Source: Alphaproteobacteria bacterium (GTDB lineage Bacteria > Pseudomonadota > Alphaproteobacteria > RF32 > CAG-239). Taken from it: a DNA stretch of 64,000 nt. Both the position numbers and the translations under genes were made by a program. Every line of letters starts with the position of its first letter. Position 1 is the stretch's first letter. Positions 17,553-27,294 of this stretch are shown in pieces. Below the pieces are notes generated by a model that was not told where the DNA came from, did not search any database, and was given only the letters and a program-made list of their open reading frames with translations. The DNA lies in contig JAQWBS010000001.1 of assembly GCA_028706255.1 (NCBI GenBank), forward strand, positions 280,563 to 344,562, read 5' to 3'.

Positions 17553-18602
17553 TTAATTTTTCATTTCCACAATAGATTTCTGACGAAGTTTATTCAGATA
17601 TGAGCTTGCAAATTCTTCAAGTCTTTGTCCTTCTAAAGCCTTTTTAACTTCTTCTTCACTCGGAAGTGCTTGTTTATCTTTTTCTGGGTCATAAATCTTT
17701 TCAAGCTTGAGAATATAATAATCATTTCCAACTTCAATTGGATCAGAAATTTCCCCTTCTCTCATTTCAGAAACTTTTCTTGCTAAAACAGGGAAAAGTT
17801 TTTCTCTATCAACCCAACCCAAGCTACCACCGCTTGATGCTGTTGGCGCTTCAGAAAATTGCATTGCATAAAGCTCAAAACGAGGGTCTTGCCTCAAAGC
17901 ATGCACGAGATCGCTAATGTTTTTGTTGTTTTTCTTTGAAACGATAATTTCAGATAAGCGAAACTTTTTCACAGTCATATCTTTTTTGGCATAAGCAATA
18001 GCTTTTTCAATGTCTTTTTGATTTACTTCAACTTCACCATAAGACTTACTTCTTACCAATCTTACCCAAGCCAAATCAGACTTCATTTGATCTCTTAAGG
18101 CATTCACATTAATGCCATTTTTTCTAAGTTCTTGCTCAAATTGAACCTTTGTCATACCATTGCTTTGAGCAAACCCTTCAACTGCTTCATCAACTTCTTT
18201 TTCTGAAATATTGATTTTTTCTTTCTGAGCTTCTTGAATTTTAATTTTCTCATCAATTGTATTTTGAGTAATTTTTGAAAAAATCATTTCTTTTGTTTCA
18301 GAATTAACAGGAATTCTTGTTGTCAAAGAAAAAGCCTTAACACGATTATTAATATCGTCGGTCGTCACCATTTCCCCATTCACAATGAAGGCAATTTTGA
18401 CATTTGTGTCATATCTATAAGGGGCAACCTTCGGCTCAACGGGCTGAACAGGCTCAGGCATAACAACTTCTTGTTCTTCAACAAACAAATTAGAGCCTCT
18501 TGCTTGCATTTCAGCTTCTTGCGACACAAACTGAGCTTGCGCCTTCGTTGAGAACAAGCCAGCTAATACAAAGAATAGAACATAAAATTTCTTAATCATC
18601 AA
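17553..18602 (-). CDS. surA: Periplasmic chaperone/peptidyl-prolyl isomerase SurA
   Basis: Escorts outer-membrane proteins, including LptD, through the periplasm. 349 residues with a signal peptide (MMIKKFYVLFFVLAGLFSTKAQA). The SurA N-terminal chaperone domain covers about residues 65-200 (VNGEMVTTDDINNRVKA, then KSDLAWVRLVR). A single parvulin domain follows (about 210-310), with FRLSEIIVSKK and SSGGSLGWVDREKLFP, rather than the two of E. coli. The gene lies between lptD and rsmA, as usual. Confidence 0.92.
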   Translation of the reverse strand: MMIKKFYVLFFVLAGLFSTKAQAQFVSQEAEMQARGSNLFVEEQEVVMPEPVQPVEPKVAPYRYDTNVKIAFIVNGEMVTTDDINNRVKAFSLTTRIPVNSETKEMIFSKITQNTIDEKIKIQEAQKEKINISEKEVDEAVEGFAQSNGMTKVQFEQELRKNGINVNALRDQMKSDLAWVRLVRSKSYGEVEVNQKDIEKAIAYAKKDMTVKKFRLSEIIVSKKNNKNISDLVHALRQDPRFELYAMQFSEAPTASSGGSLGWVDREKLFPVLARKVSEMREGEISDPIEVGNDYYILKLEKIYDPEKDKQALPSEEEVKKALEGQRLEEFASSYLNKLRQKSIVEMKN

Positions 18603-18611
18603 AATCCTCTC

Positions 18612-20882
18612 TTATTTTGAACCAATACCACCCAAAGTTTTCAAGTAAAAATCAACGGTAATTTCAAAATTATTTTTATATTGTGGGTCATTTGAAATCT
18701 CTTTACTGATGTTTGTTCCCATTTTGAAACATTCATCTTCATAAATCAACGAACCACCATATTCCAAAGTTCCACCATTTTTAGTTAAATCAATACGGTC
18801 ATATATTCTTGCAGACCAATCTCTTGTAAGCTGTGACGAAATTGAAAAATAAAGCTCACGACGTTCATTATAGTTACTAATTGAATAAGTTGCATCATCT
18901 TTTAAGTAAATATAACTCACATAAAATCTTAGCAATTTCGGACCAAATGTTGAAGAAAGTTCACTATATTCTAAATTATAGTTCTTTCTGTTTAGTGCAA
19001 AACGATAGTTCACATCTAAATATTTGCTCGGATTTGCATAAAAACGTCCGAAATAATTACTCAAATAACTATTATCTTCACTATAATTAAGGAAAGATTC
19101 TTCTCTCCTCATCTTATAAGACTGTGCAATCAAAAGAGAGGTTCTTCCAAAAATATTTCCATAAGAACTCCAATTAACCCCATAACTCACACGACTTCCA
19201 GTGTCATTTTTATCATAACCCGCATATCTGTCGACATCTAAAATATTCGTATCATCAATTCTGACGCCTAAGCTATCATTATTCGGAATTTTATTTGCCT
19301 TATTCCCTCCGTTTGGTGCCAAAACACCCACCACAATTGGTTCAACAATTTGTCTTGTTTCACCAGTGGCTTTCACAAAAGGTAACCGCCATTCATAAGA
19401 AAGTTGTGGGAAAATTCGTCCCACACTGCCATCATAATCATCACTTCCAGTCGCATATTGATAGTTGGTGATATAATATAAATCAGACTTAACAGAAGCC
19501 ATTAATTTATGCTTTGCCCCATAAGAAGTAGTTCCAGGCAAAACCCAAGAATTTATCATTGAAATTCTTTGGCTTTCATCACCCTCACTGCGATAAATTG
19601 AAGCAAGGCCTAATTCATTTTTATTATAAAAACCATATTGATTCATCTCACCATAATGTTCATAGTTCACTAAAGGAACAACATATGGCTTTTGTTGTTG
19701 TCTTAAATCGTAACTGATTTGTTTATAGTAATATGACTCAATCCCTGCATAATTTCGATTATCAAAGCGCTGAAACTTTGCTGAAGAAATTAGCCAAGCA
19801 TCATCTTTTCCACGAAGCGACATATCTTTGAGATAGGTTCTATCTGAAACATAATTAAAATCAAAGTCAGAAACCCATAAATCATTAATTTCATAATTAC
19901 TTTTCAAGAAAAGATGTCCACGATCTTTATTCATAAGTTTACTATTCTTATCGTCTCTTAACCCGCTGGCACTAAACTTCAGCCTTCCAGAATAGAAATA
20001 CTTATCATAATCAACTGCCATAATTGGACCAACTTTTGTGGAATATCCTGGGCTTAAAGTTAAGTTTTCATGGTCAGAGATATCAAAGAAATAACGACTC
20101 ATCACCTTCATTCCAAAATAATTGCTTGAAACAAGCGAAGGAGACAAAAAGCCTGAACGTCTTTTAACGGTTGGATCTGGATGCGAGAAGAAAGGCGCAT
20201 ATAAAATTGGCAACCCTTTAATTTCAAGAAAAACGTCGTTATAATTCACATCTTTTGCTTCGGCGTCATGCCTAATTTTTCTGGCTTTTAACTGCCATAA
20301 CGGGTCAGAAGTCGCACACAAATCACAAGCTGAATAAACGGCTTTTTCCATTAATTTATTATTGTTTTTATATTTTGTAGCTTTCTTTGCTGCCAAGTGA
20401 GTTTGGTCCTTCATGATAATTTTAATATTATCCATACTCACTTCATCTAAATTCTCTCTCAGGTTGACATAATCTGAAAAGATGACATCTCCTTCAGCAT
20501 TAAGTAAAACAACATTTCCCTTCGCCTCAATAATATCTTGAGCTTTGTCATAAACAACTTCATCTGCCTGAAGCGTAACACTCTCTCGAACAATATTCAC
20601 ATTTCCTCGAGCAATTACGACATCTGCTTGAGAACTGCTCTCAACTTCATCCGCACTAAAATAAATTTCCTTGTTTTCTTTCTCAACTTTTTGAGATTTG
20701 AGGTTAGTAAATTCCATAATATCTTGCTTAGGCTTCACCACAGGAACATATTTTGACTCTTCAATATAAGGTGTTTCCTCATTGAACAAATTACGTCTCA
20801 CTTCCAAGCTTTCAGATTTCGCAATCAAAGGCATCGCGATAAAAGCTGTGGTTGCCAACAAAATGAACTTGTTTTTAATCAT
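18612..20882 (-). CDS. lptD: LPS-assembly protein LptD
   Basis: Outer-membrane barrel that inserts LPS in the outer leaflet. 756 residues. There is a signal peptide (MIKNKFILLATTAFIAMPLIAKS), an N-terminal OstA/LptA-like jellyroll (about residues 65-190, ADEVESSSQADVVIARGNV) and then a barrel of alternating aromatic strands to the C-terminus. SACDLCATSD holds the N-terminal cysteine pair. GLPILYAPFFSHPDPTVKR and SGFLSPSL are highly conserved in LptD. It follows lptF by six bases and precedes surA. Confidence 0.93.
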   Translation of the reverse strand: MIKNKFILLATTAFIAMPLIAKSESLEVRRNLFNEETPYIEESKYVPVVKPKQDIMEFTNLKSQKVEKENKEIYFSADEVESSSQADVVIARGNVNIVRESVTLQADEVVYDKAQDIIEAKGNVVLLNAEGDVIFSDYVNLRENLDEVSMDNIKIIMKDQTHLAAKKATKYKNNNKLMEKAVYSACDLCATSDPLWQLKARKIRHDAEAKDVNYNDVFLEIKGLPILYAPFFSHPDPTVKRRSGFLSPSLVSSNYFGMKVMSRYFFDISDHENLTLSPGYSTKVGPIMAVDYDKYFYSGRLKFSASGLRDDKNSKLMNKDRGHLFLKSNYEINDLWVSDFDFNYVSDRTYLKDMSLRGKDDAWLISSAKFQRFDNRNYAGIESYYYKQISYDLRQQQKPYVVPLVNYEHYGEMNQYGFYNKNELGLASIYRSEGDESQRISMINSWVLPGTTSYGAKHKLMASVKSDLYYITNYQYATGSDDYDGSVGRIFPQLSYEWRLPFVKATGETRQIVEPIVVGVLAPNGGNKANKIPNNDSLGVRIDDTNILDVDRYAGYDKNDTGSRVSYGVNWSSYGNIFGRTSLLIAQSYKMRREESFLNYSEDNSYLSNYFGRFYANPSKYLDVNYRFALNRKNYNLEYSELSSTFGPKLLRFYVSYIYLKDDATYSISNYNERRELYFSISSQLTRDWSARIYDRIDLTKNGGTLEYGGSLIYEDECFKMGTNISKEISNDPQYKNNFEITVDFYLKTLGGIGSK

Positions 20883-20888
20883 AATCGG

Positions 20889-22001
20889 CTAATCCTCTGT
20901 TTTCTTACGACGCATTTTTGCCGGATTATAATATAAAAGCAAATAAAGAGCGATTAAAAGAGGCACAAAAAGATTGGCATAATAAAGCGATAACAAAGAA
21001 ATATTCTTCGCTGCCATATTTGTATAAGCCAAATCACCCGATTGAATCAGAACCATCACAGCTGTTGATAAGCAAATAATTTTCACTTGTCCACGACGAT
21101 TAAAATTGCCAACAATCAACCCAGTGCAAGCAATTAATGCAAAGAGCAGATTATATAACGACGCACTTAGCCTTTTATTTCCCTCAACAAAAAACTTATT
21201 TCTTTCTTTTTCAGTCAAACTTTTATCCTTATAAGACAAAAGAAGTTCTCCTAAAGTTTTCTCTCTTGCTTTCTCATCTTTCTTCTTCGCAGAACCAAAA
21301 TTTCCAAAATCAACAGAATACCTGTCAAATGAAACAGAAACAAACTGATTGGTGCGTTCATTAATTTCTTGTCTAACGCCATTAATTAAAATAATACGAG
21401 GACCTTCATCCGTATAAACCACACGTCCTTTTTCAGCAGAAACAGTGCTTCTGACTTTATCTTTACGATCATCATTAATCAAAATGCCAGAAACTGAACC
21501 ATCTTTTTCATGAGAGGTGATAAAAATTGTGAAATTATTTTGAAGCGTATTAAATTCGCCAGACTTAAACATTAAATGTGAAACATTATTTTTAACTTTC
21601 CATTCCAACTCACTAAAAGCTTTTTCAGCACTTGGAATTCCAACATTACTCACATAAAAACAAAAAAGAGAAATTACTAAACCAAAATAAATGGTTGGCT
21701 TAGCAATTTGAAAATGACTAACCCCTGCGGCTTTAACCACCACAAGTTCTCTGTCAGACAACATTTTATTATAAACAAACAAAGTGGCAATAAACACTGC
21801 AATCGGTGAGATAATGGCAAACAAACGAGGCATAAGCAATGAAGTAAGCTCCAAAAAAATGCTCACAGGAAGCCCTTTATTGGTGATTAATTCAACAAAC
21901 CTTAAAGACTGTGTAAGCCAAAGAATAGACATTAAGGAAAATGTCACTAAAAGGAAGCTCACAGTCAATTGTTTGACGATATATAAATTCAATTTTTTCA
22001 T
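20889..22001 (-). CDS. lptF: LPS export ABC transporter permease LptF
   Basis: Inner-membrane permease of the LptB2FG complex that pulls LPS out of the membrane. 370 residues. Three helices lie near the N-terminus, a periplasmic beta-jellyroll domain covers about residues 120-260, and three helices end the chain (YjgP/YjgQ fold). ILWLTQSLRFVELITNKGL and ELVVVKAAGVS match LptF rather than LptG. The partner permease gene lptG is expected between lptF and lptD but only six bases separate them, so LptG must be encoded elsewhere or LptF acts differently. Confidence 0.85.
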   Translation of the reverse strand: MKKLNLYIVKQLTVSFLLVTFSLMSILWLTQSLRFVELITNKGLPVSIFLELTSLLMPRLFAIISPIAVFIATLFVYNKMLSDRELVVVKAAGVSHFQIAKPTIYFGLVISLFCFYVSNVGIPSAEKAFSELEWKVKNNVSHLMFKSGEFNTLQNNFTIFITSHEKDGSVSGILINDDRKDKVRSTVSAEKGRVVYTDEGPRIILINGVRQEINERTNQFVSVSFDRYSVDFGNFGSAKKKDEKAREKTLGELLLSYKDKSLTEKERNKFFVEGNKRLSASLYNLLFALIACTGLIVGNFNRRGQVKIICLSTAVMVLIQSGDLAYTNMAAKNISLLSLYYANLFVPLLIALYLLLYYNPAKMRRKKTED

Positions 22002-22079
22002 AGTAAACGATTATATACAAGATTTATAAGATTAATACTAATAAAATTAAGATATTACAAGATATTTTCAAAGCAAGTC

Positions 22080-22985
22080 CTAAGTTTTCTTGTTTGCCAA
22101 AGGGTGTTTTGACTTCACAATTTCCATTAATCTATCAGAAACAATATGCGTATATATCTGCGTGGTTGAAATATCTTCATGTCCTAACATCTTCTGCACA
22201 CTGCGTAAATCTGCATCATTATTAAGCAAATGCGTTGCAAAAGAGTGACGCAACACATGGGGAGAAACCCTTGAAGGAGGAAACCCCATCAAAACTGCCA
22301 AATTTTTAATATTTTTAAAGAAAGCATCTCGAGTGATGTGCCCAGAAGTTGAACGAATGGAAGGAAAAAGCCAAACAGATTTTCGACCCTCTTTGACAAA
22401 TGCCTCTCTAAAATTGAAATATCCTAAAACACTTTTAAGTGTTGGTTCTGCCACGGGAATAATTCGTTCCTTACTGCCTTTTCCTTTAACCAAAATTTGT
22501 TTTTTATCAAAATTGATAGCATTTTCAGGCAAACTAACTAATTCAGAAACTCTCAATCCACAAGCATACATCAGCTCCAACATCACAGACATTCTACGAT
22601 GTGCAAGCTCATCTCGGCTTTGAGCAAACTCAATCATTTCTCGCATTTCCTCTTGCGTCAAAAATTTAGGCAAAGGCTTGTCAAGTTTTGGGGAAGAAAG
22701 ATAACTTGCTGGGTTCTCTTTAATTTCTTTTTCTGAAAATAAGAACTTAAAAAATTCCCGAACGGTTGAAATTTTTCGGGAGATTGATTTTGCAGAATAT
22801 TTCATCTGGCTGAGTGTTTGAACATATTTTGATAAATCTTCTTTGGAAATTTCTTTAACAGTTTTCTGTTGCATAATCTCAAAAAACTGCTCCATATCCA
22901 CCTCATAAGCAGAAATCGTATTTGAAGCAGCGCCTTTCTCAGCAGACATCATTTCCAAGAAAATTTTAATCAGATTATTTTGCAT
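22080..22985 (-). CDS. xerD: Tyrosine recombinase XerD
   Basis: Resolves chromosome dimers at dif with XerC under FtsK control. 301 residues. The N-terminal SAM-like core-binding domain covers about residues 1-90. The catalytic domain has YACGLRVSELVSL (Arg), VKGKGSKERIIPV (Lys), SPHVLRHSFATHLL (His-x-x-Arg) and MLGHEDISTTQIYTHI (His and nucleophilic Tyr). The last motif with QIYTHI is the XerD form. A 47-residue membrane protein is encoded just upstream. Confidence 0.9.
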   Translation of the reverse strand: MQNNLIKIFLEMMSAEKGAASNTISAYEVDMEQFFEIMQQKTVKEISKEDLSKYVQTLSQMKYSAKSISRKISTVREFFKFLFSEKEIKENPASYLSSPKLDKPLPKFLTQEEMREMIEFAQSRDELAHRRMSVMLELMYACGLRVSELVSLPENAINFDKKQILVKGKGSKERIIPVAEPTLKSVLGYFNFREAFVKEGRKSVWLFPSIRSTSGHITRDAFFKNIKNLAVLMGFPPSRVSPHVLRHSFATHLLNNDADLRSVQKMLGHEDISTTQIYTHIVSDRLMEIVKSKHPLANKKT

Positions 22986-23129
22986 TTATTTTTTCAAAAA
23001 AACATTTTCCATCTGTTCTTCAACATGCTCAACTTTAATCGGCAAGTCTCTAGAAACTGCGAAAATAACAACGAGCAAGAAGACTAATCCTAAAATGTAA
23101 AAAATTTTTTTTGATTTTTTTTGTCTCAT
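22986..23129 (-). CDS. Small single-pass membrane protein
   Basis: A 47-codon frame immediately upstream of xerD, starting at ATG (23127-23129) with basic residues MRQKKSKK, then one hydrophobic helix (IFYILGLVFLLVVIFAV) and an acidic, amphipathic tail (VEHVEEQMENVF). It fills the gap between xerD and aroK on the xerD strand, with its stop next to the xerD start. No family is recognised. The clear positive-inside helix supports it as a real small membrane protein. Confidence 0.55.
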   Translation of the reverse strand: MRQKKSKKIFYILGLVFLLVVIFAVSRDLPIKVEHVEEQMENVFLKK

Positions 23130-23201
23130 GATGTATAAACCTTATTAAGTTAGTTTAAATTGAAATTATATAGTATGTAACATAATCTATAAGAAATTAA
23201 A

Positions 23202-23750
23202 ATGCAAAAAATAAATAAAATTGTCCTCCTTGTAGGGCTAATGGGTAGCGGCAAGACCAGTGTTGGCAAAAGACTGGCAAAAAAATTAAAACTCCCCTTT
23301 CTAGACGGTGATCAAGAAATTGAGAGAGCCGCAGGGCTTTCGCTTGTTGACGTGTTGAAATGTTTCGGGGAAGAAGAATATCGTGCGGGAGAAGCTCGTG
23401 TAATGAAACGATTGCTTCAAGGTGAACCTTCAGTGCTTGCTTCAGGCGGTGGGTCGTTTGTAGCAGAACAAACACGTGAAATTGCCAAAAATAATGCCAT
23501 CACGATTTGGCTCAAAGCTGACATTGACACGCTTTATAATCGAACAGCTGGCAGAAAGCACCGTCCATTTTTAACAGAAAGTGACAATCTTCTTAAAAAC
23601 AAATTAGAAAAATATATCCATGAAGAATATCCTTACTATTCTGAAGCAGATATTATTGTTGAAACAAAAGAAGAACTGGTTGATAACACAGTTAATCGAG
23701 TGATTGACTCAATTTTTGAATTCATTAAGAAGGAAAATAAAGAATTATGA
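23202..23750 (+). CDS. aroK: Shikimate kinase
   Basis: Phosphorylates shikimate with ATP in the aromatic amino-acid pathway. 182 residues. LVGLMGSGKTSVGKRLA is the Walker A, FLDGDQEIERAAG the shikimate-binding DxD region, and ASGGGSFVAE the GGG loop. Its stop overlaps the start of the following CNNM-type gene (ATGA). aroB, the usual partner, is not here. Confidence 0.95.
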   Translation: MQKINKIVLLVGLMGSGKTSVGKRLAKKLKLPFLDGDQEIERAAGLSLVDVLKCFGEEEYRAGEARVMKRLLQGEPSVLASGGGSFVAEQTREIAKNNAITIWLKADIDTLYNRTAGRKHRPFLTESDNLLKNKLEKYIHEEYPYYSEADIIVETKEELVDNTVNRVIDSIFEFIKKENKEL

Positions 23751-25003
23751 TAAGCGCTTCCATTGCCGTCTTTCTTTTACTCTGTCTTTCTGCTTTTTTC
23801 TCTGGTTCAGAAACCTCTTTAACGGGGGCTTCTAAAGCTTATATGCTTGATAAGGAAAAGAATGAAGACAGTTCACGCGCCAAAATCATCAACAAACTCT
23901 TTGAAAAAAGAGACAACATCATCATCACCACCCTCCTCGGCTCAAACTTAGCCAACACTTTAGCAACCTCTCTTTCAACCAGCATTTTAATTTCAATGTT
24001 CGGCAATGAAGGTGTTGCTTATGCCACAATCATTATGACGGTTTTGGTGTTGATTTATACAGATATGCTTCCAAAAACTTATGCGGTGAGAAATGCTAAT
24101 AAAATGGCACTTTTTGTTGCACCTTTCATTAAGTTTTTTGTCATCATCTTTAGCCCGTTGGTTTACGTGCTTCAGGTGATTGCAAAATTCACCTTCAAGG
24201 CTTTTGGCTTAAAAAACACAGACAATGACGAACAAATGGCAATCTCTGAAATCAGAGGGGCAATCAATATGTATGACGGCATCGAGATTAAAGAAGAAAA
24301 AGAAATGCTTAAAAGTGTTTTGGATCTTGCTGATGTTGAAGTCTATGATGTTATGAATCACCGTAAGAATTTGTTTTCACTTGATATTAATCTTCCAACA
24401 GAAGAAAAAATCAAAGCCTTGCAGAAATGTCCATATTCTCGTGTGCCGCTTTATCAAGAGAAAAAAGACAACATTGTCGGCGTTTTAATCGTTAAAAACT
24501 TTCTTAAAGAATGCGTCAAAAAAAGCGATGACCTCTCAAAAGTTAATCTTGAAAAAGCCATGATAAAACCTTGGTTTATTCCAGATAATACCAATCTTTT
24601 GCAACAGCTTAAATCCTTCAAAGACCGTCGTGAACATTTTGCAATTGTCATTGATGAATATGGCTTAATTCAGGGAATTGTTACCTTAGAAGACATTCTT
24701 GAAGAAATTGTCGGCGACATTAACGACGAAAGCGACGTTGTTTCTCCGCAAAACAGCTCCATTAAACAAATTGGAAACAGCTTCATTGTTGATGGCGAAA
24801 CCACAATTCGTGACCTTAACCGTCAAAATGGCTGGGAAATTAGTGACGATAACATGGTCACAATCGCTGGATATTTAATTGATATGACAAGATCTCTGCC
24901 AAAAGTTGGGCAAAAATTCATCTTTGACAATTTCAAATTCGAAATTATGGAAAGAAAGAAAAATCAAATTAGCTCAATCAAAATTACTAAGTTGAAAAAC
25001 TAA
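23747..25003 (+). CDS. CNNM/CorC-type transporter (DUF21-CBS-CorC_HlyC)
   Basis: 418 residues. An N-terminal DUF21 membrane domain covers residues 1 to about 170 (AFFSGSETSLTGASKAYM). A CBS pair covers about 195-320 (VMNHRKNLFSLD; EHFAIVIDEYGLIQGIVTLED), and a C-terminal CorC_HlyC domain about 335-415 (DGETTIRDLNRQNGWE). The family is linked to Mg2+/Co2+ export and homeostasis; older annotations call it hemolysin C. It is translationally coupled to aroK. Confidence 0.88.
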   Translation: MISASIAVFLLLCLSAFFSGSETSLTGASKAYMLDKEKNEDSSRAKIINKLFEKRDNIIITTLLGSNLANTLATSLSTSILISMFGNEGVAYATIIMTVLVLIYTDMLPKTYAVRNANKMALFVAPFIKFFVIIFSPLVYVLQVIAKFTFKAFGLKNTDNDEQMAISEIRGAINMYDGIEIKEEKEMLKSVLDLADVEVYDVMNHRKNLFSLDINLPTEEKIKALQKCPYSRVPLYQEKKDNIVGVLIVKNFLKECVKKSDDLSKVNLEKAMIKPWFIPDNTNLLQQLKSFKDRREHFAIVIDEYGLIQGIVTLEDILEEIVGDINDESDVVSPQNSSIKQIGNSFIVDGETTIRDLNRQNGWEISDDNMVTIAGYLIDMTRSLPKVGQKFIFDNFKFEIMERKKNQISSIKITKLKN

Positions 25004-25878
25004 GATTTGCTTGCAAAAATGTCACAATAAATTGAGAAGAACTCAAAGAGTTTCCGACTAGGAGCGTCCTGATATTTTGCAAACAAAATTTCCGGATGCC
25101 ACTGCACACCCAAAGCAAGAGAAGGATAATCAACCAATTCAATCGCCTCAACAATTTTTTGAGGGCTTGTTGCTGAAACACGCAATAAATTTTTAACGAG
25201 AGAAGTTGATTTTAATGTCAAAGCCTCACTATGGTTAGAGTTTACCTCAATTTCTTCTTGTCCAATTGCTTTATATAAAAGAGAACTTTTATCAATCAAA
25301 ACTTTGTGCGCATAATTATGTCTGTCTTGAGGTTTATGAACTTCTGTCACGCCTGTTTCAGATGTTAAATTATGATGCATTCTTAACCCATTTTTAGAAG
25401 CCCGAGCACCACTCATCATCTGCATTCCACCGCAAACACCTAAAATTGGAAGTCCTTGCTTAAAAGCCTCCTTACAAGCATTAAGATAAGCTTTTGCTCT
25501 TCTATCTGTTTTATGTTCAACTTTCATTTCATACCACTCAGCTGGTGAATCAAAAAAACCCCCAGGGAGAACCAAGCCTTGAATAGAATTCATCTGTTCA
25601 GCTGTTTTTTCATAAGTAAGAAAACGAACCTCTAAGCCCACTGCCAAAAGTGAATAGAGAAAATATTGATTAATGGAATAATCATTACCATCTCGACCAA
25701 GCAAAAAACCAACGGTTGATTTCACTTTCTGCTTATCATAGCCAGAAAAAATGCTTTTTTTATCTTCTTCTTTTAGAAAAACTTCAATTTTTGAAGAAGG
25801 GTCAATTAACTTCTCATCAATACCATAAGATACATAAGACGTTCCTTCATATTGCTTCTTTTCTAAAAAATATGCCAT
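25000..25878 (-). CDS. Class I glutamine amidotransferase-like hydrolase (peptidase C26 type)
   Basis: 292 residues. The C-terminal 200 residues form a class I GATase fold: GLVLPGGFFDSP, GLPILGVCGGMQMMSG with the nucleophilic Cys, and LALGVQWHPEIL with the catalytic His-x-Glu. This resembles gamma-glutamyl-gamma-aminobutyrate hydrolases (PuuD type). The first 75 residues are an unusual extension. The ATG directly abuts the stop of the ADP-dependent sugar kinase gene, so the two are coupled; why a glutamine-type hydrolase sits with a sugar kinase is unknown. The 3' end overlaps the convergent corC-type gene by four bases. Confidence 0.8.
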   Translation of the reverse strand: MAYFLEKKQYEGTSYVSYGIDEKLIDPSSKIEVFLKEEDKKSIFSGYDKQKVKSTVGFLLGRDGNDYSINQYFLYSLLAVGLEVRFLTYEKTAEQMNSIQGLVLPGGFFDSPAEWYEMKVEHKTDRRAKAYLNACKEAFKQGLPILGVCGGMQMMSGARASKNGLRMHHNLTSETGVTEVHKPQDRHNYAHKVLIDKSSLLYKAIGQEEIEVNSNHSEALTLKSTSLVKNLLRVSATSPQKIVEAIELVDYPSLALGVQWHPEILFAKYQDAPSRKLFEFFSIYCDIFASKS

Positions 25879-27282
25879 TTATCTCGTGCCAATTAAGGAA
25901 GTTGAAGAAATTGTATCTCCCATACCTACCAGTGTTATTGGTTTTTCCACCAAAATTGTCGGAATGGCAATCACATCAAACCCATCATAAGAAGAAATCC
26001 CTGTTGAAAGCAAGTTTTCATCTCCAATAAACTTCGCTAAATCGGTTAATTCATTTAAACCAACATCCGAAACTTCCTTGCCATGTGCCCAAAGCAAATT
26101 TTTCTTCTCATTAATACTTCCTGTTCCAGCTTTTCCTGCTGCAACCGTTGCAGCAAGAGCCATACCACGCAAGTTTGCTAAGGGTGAAATTTTGAAGTTT
26201 TTATCTTGAAGGGTAATATATAAACCAAACATATGGAGCTGAATTCTTGGACAACCAATATATTTCTTAATTTTCAACAAGCCCTTAAACAAATTGACAG
26301 CATGCGTATCAGATTCACATGTTTTTGCTAAAGTTTCTTCCTCAATAACCTCTAAAACATCAATCGTTTCTCGCTCATTAACCCCAACTGAATCAGAAAT
26401 TCGAGCAAATTTTTCAACAATTTCTTTTCGAACTTTTTTATCTTGAGTTGATGCAATTTCTAAATGAAGCACCCCGTTTGAACTTGTTTTTTTCCATGTT
26501 TCAACAATTGGTAAAGCTTCTTTTAAGAGCGATAGCCCGTTGCTTTTTTCGGTTAAGGCATGAAACCCTGAAAGCACAATAAATTCTTTTGCATGTTTAG
26601 ATAAATCTTCAACAAAAAAGGTATCTTTAACAAGATTCAAGTTCAAAGGGTCATAAGTGGCGATAAACCGATTAGACTTCGGACAAACAAATTTCTGCTC
26701 TTCAATTTCCACTTCATCTCCTTTGTCAAACTCAATAATCCAATGAATGAGCGGTACATCATCTTTTCGGTCAATTTGATGTGCAGGTTTTTCTGCACCT
26801 GTTTCATCAAAGGAATAAAGATTGTCTTCTTTAAGAAATTGCTCTGCCTGAAGCTTCGGAATTGAGTTTGTGTGAACATAAACTTTTTGAACCCCAGTAA
26901 CACTCAAAACATTGGCAACAATGCCACCCTGACCGCCCATTTGTAAACGGTCATAATGAATGTTCTTTACCATCCAATTATAAATTTCAATATCTTCAGT
27001 GAGCCACTCTTCAGCAATGCCACTTTTGAAACACTTAAAAATACCCTTAACCACATCTGAAGGTTCTTCCAAAGCGTTTCTTTTAATGTGAATTAGCTCA
27101 TCAAGTGAAATTTCCTGTAACTTTATCAATTCTGCCAATTTTTTGCCTGAAATTTTAATCACTGCATCAATATTTGCATTGAAAGCCGTTGCTGCAGTTT
27201 TAATCTCTTTCACCTTTTCCAAGCTTTGTGGAACAGAAGCATAATTTTGCAACCACGTTTTTTTCAAATCAGCAAAGTTCAT
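25879..27282 (-). CDS. ADP-dependent glucokinase/phosphofructokinase family protein
   Basis: 467 residues of the ADP-dependent sugar kinase family (ribokinase fold), best known from archaeal glycolysis. Seen in order: AFNANIDAVIKI, GGQGGIVANVLSV (sugar-binding GG), FIVLSGFHAL, HLEIAST, SVGVNERE, RIQLHMFGLYI and, near the C-terminus, ITLVGMGDTISS with the GxGD catalytic aspartate. Phosphoryl donor and whether glucose or fructose-6-phosphate is the acceptor cannot be decided from sequence. It is the middle gene of a minus-strand set mic60-kinase-GATase. Such enzymes are uncommon in bacteria, so lateral origin is plausible. Confidence 0.85.
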   Translation of the reverse strand: MNFADLKKTWLQNYASVPQSLEKVKEIKTAATAFNANIDAVIKISGKKLAELIKLQEISLDELIHIKRNALEEPSDVVKGIFKCFKSGIAEEWLTEDIEIYNWMVKNIHYDRLQMGGQGGIVANVLSVTGVQKVYVHTNSIPKLQAEQFLKEDNLYSFDETGAEKPAHQIDRKDDVPLIHWIIEFDKGDEVEIEEQKFVCPKSNRFIATYDPLNLNLVKDTFFVEDLSKHAKEFIVLSGFHALTEKSNGLSLLKEALPIVETWKKTSSNGVLHLEIASTQDKKVRKEIVEKFARISDSVGVNERETIDVLEVIEEETLAKTCESDTHAVNLFKGLLKIKKYIGCPRIQLHMFGLYITLQDKNFKISPLANLRGMALAATVAAGKAGTGSINEKKNLLWAHGKEVSDVGLNELTDLAKFIGDENLLSTGISSYDGFDVIAIPTILVEKPITLVGMGDTISSTSLIGTR

Positions 27283-27294
27283 AAGAAATTTCTC

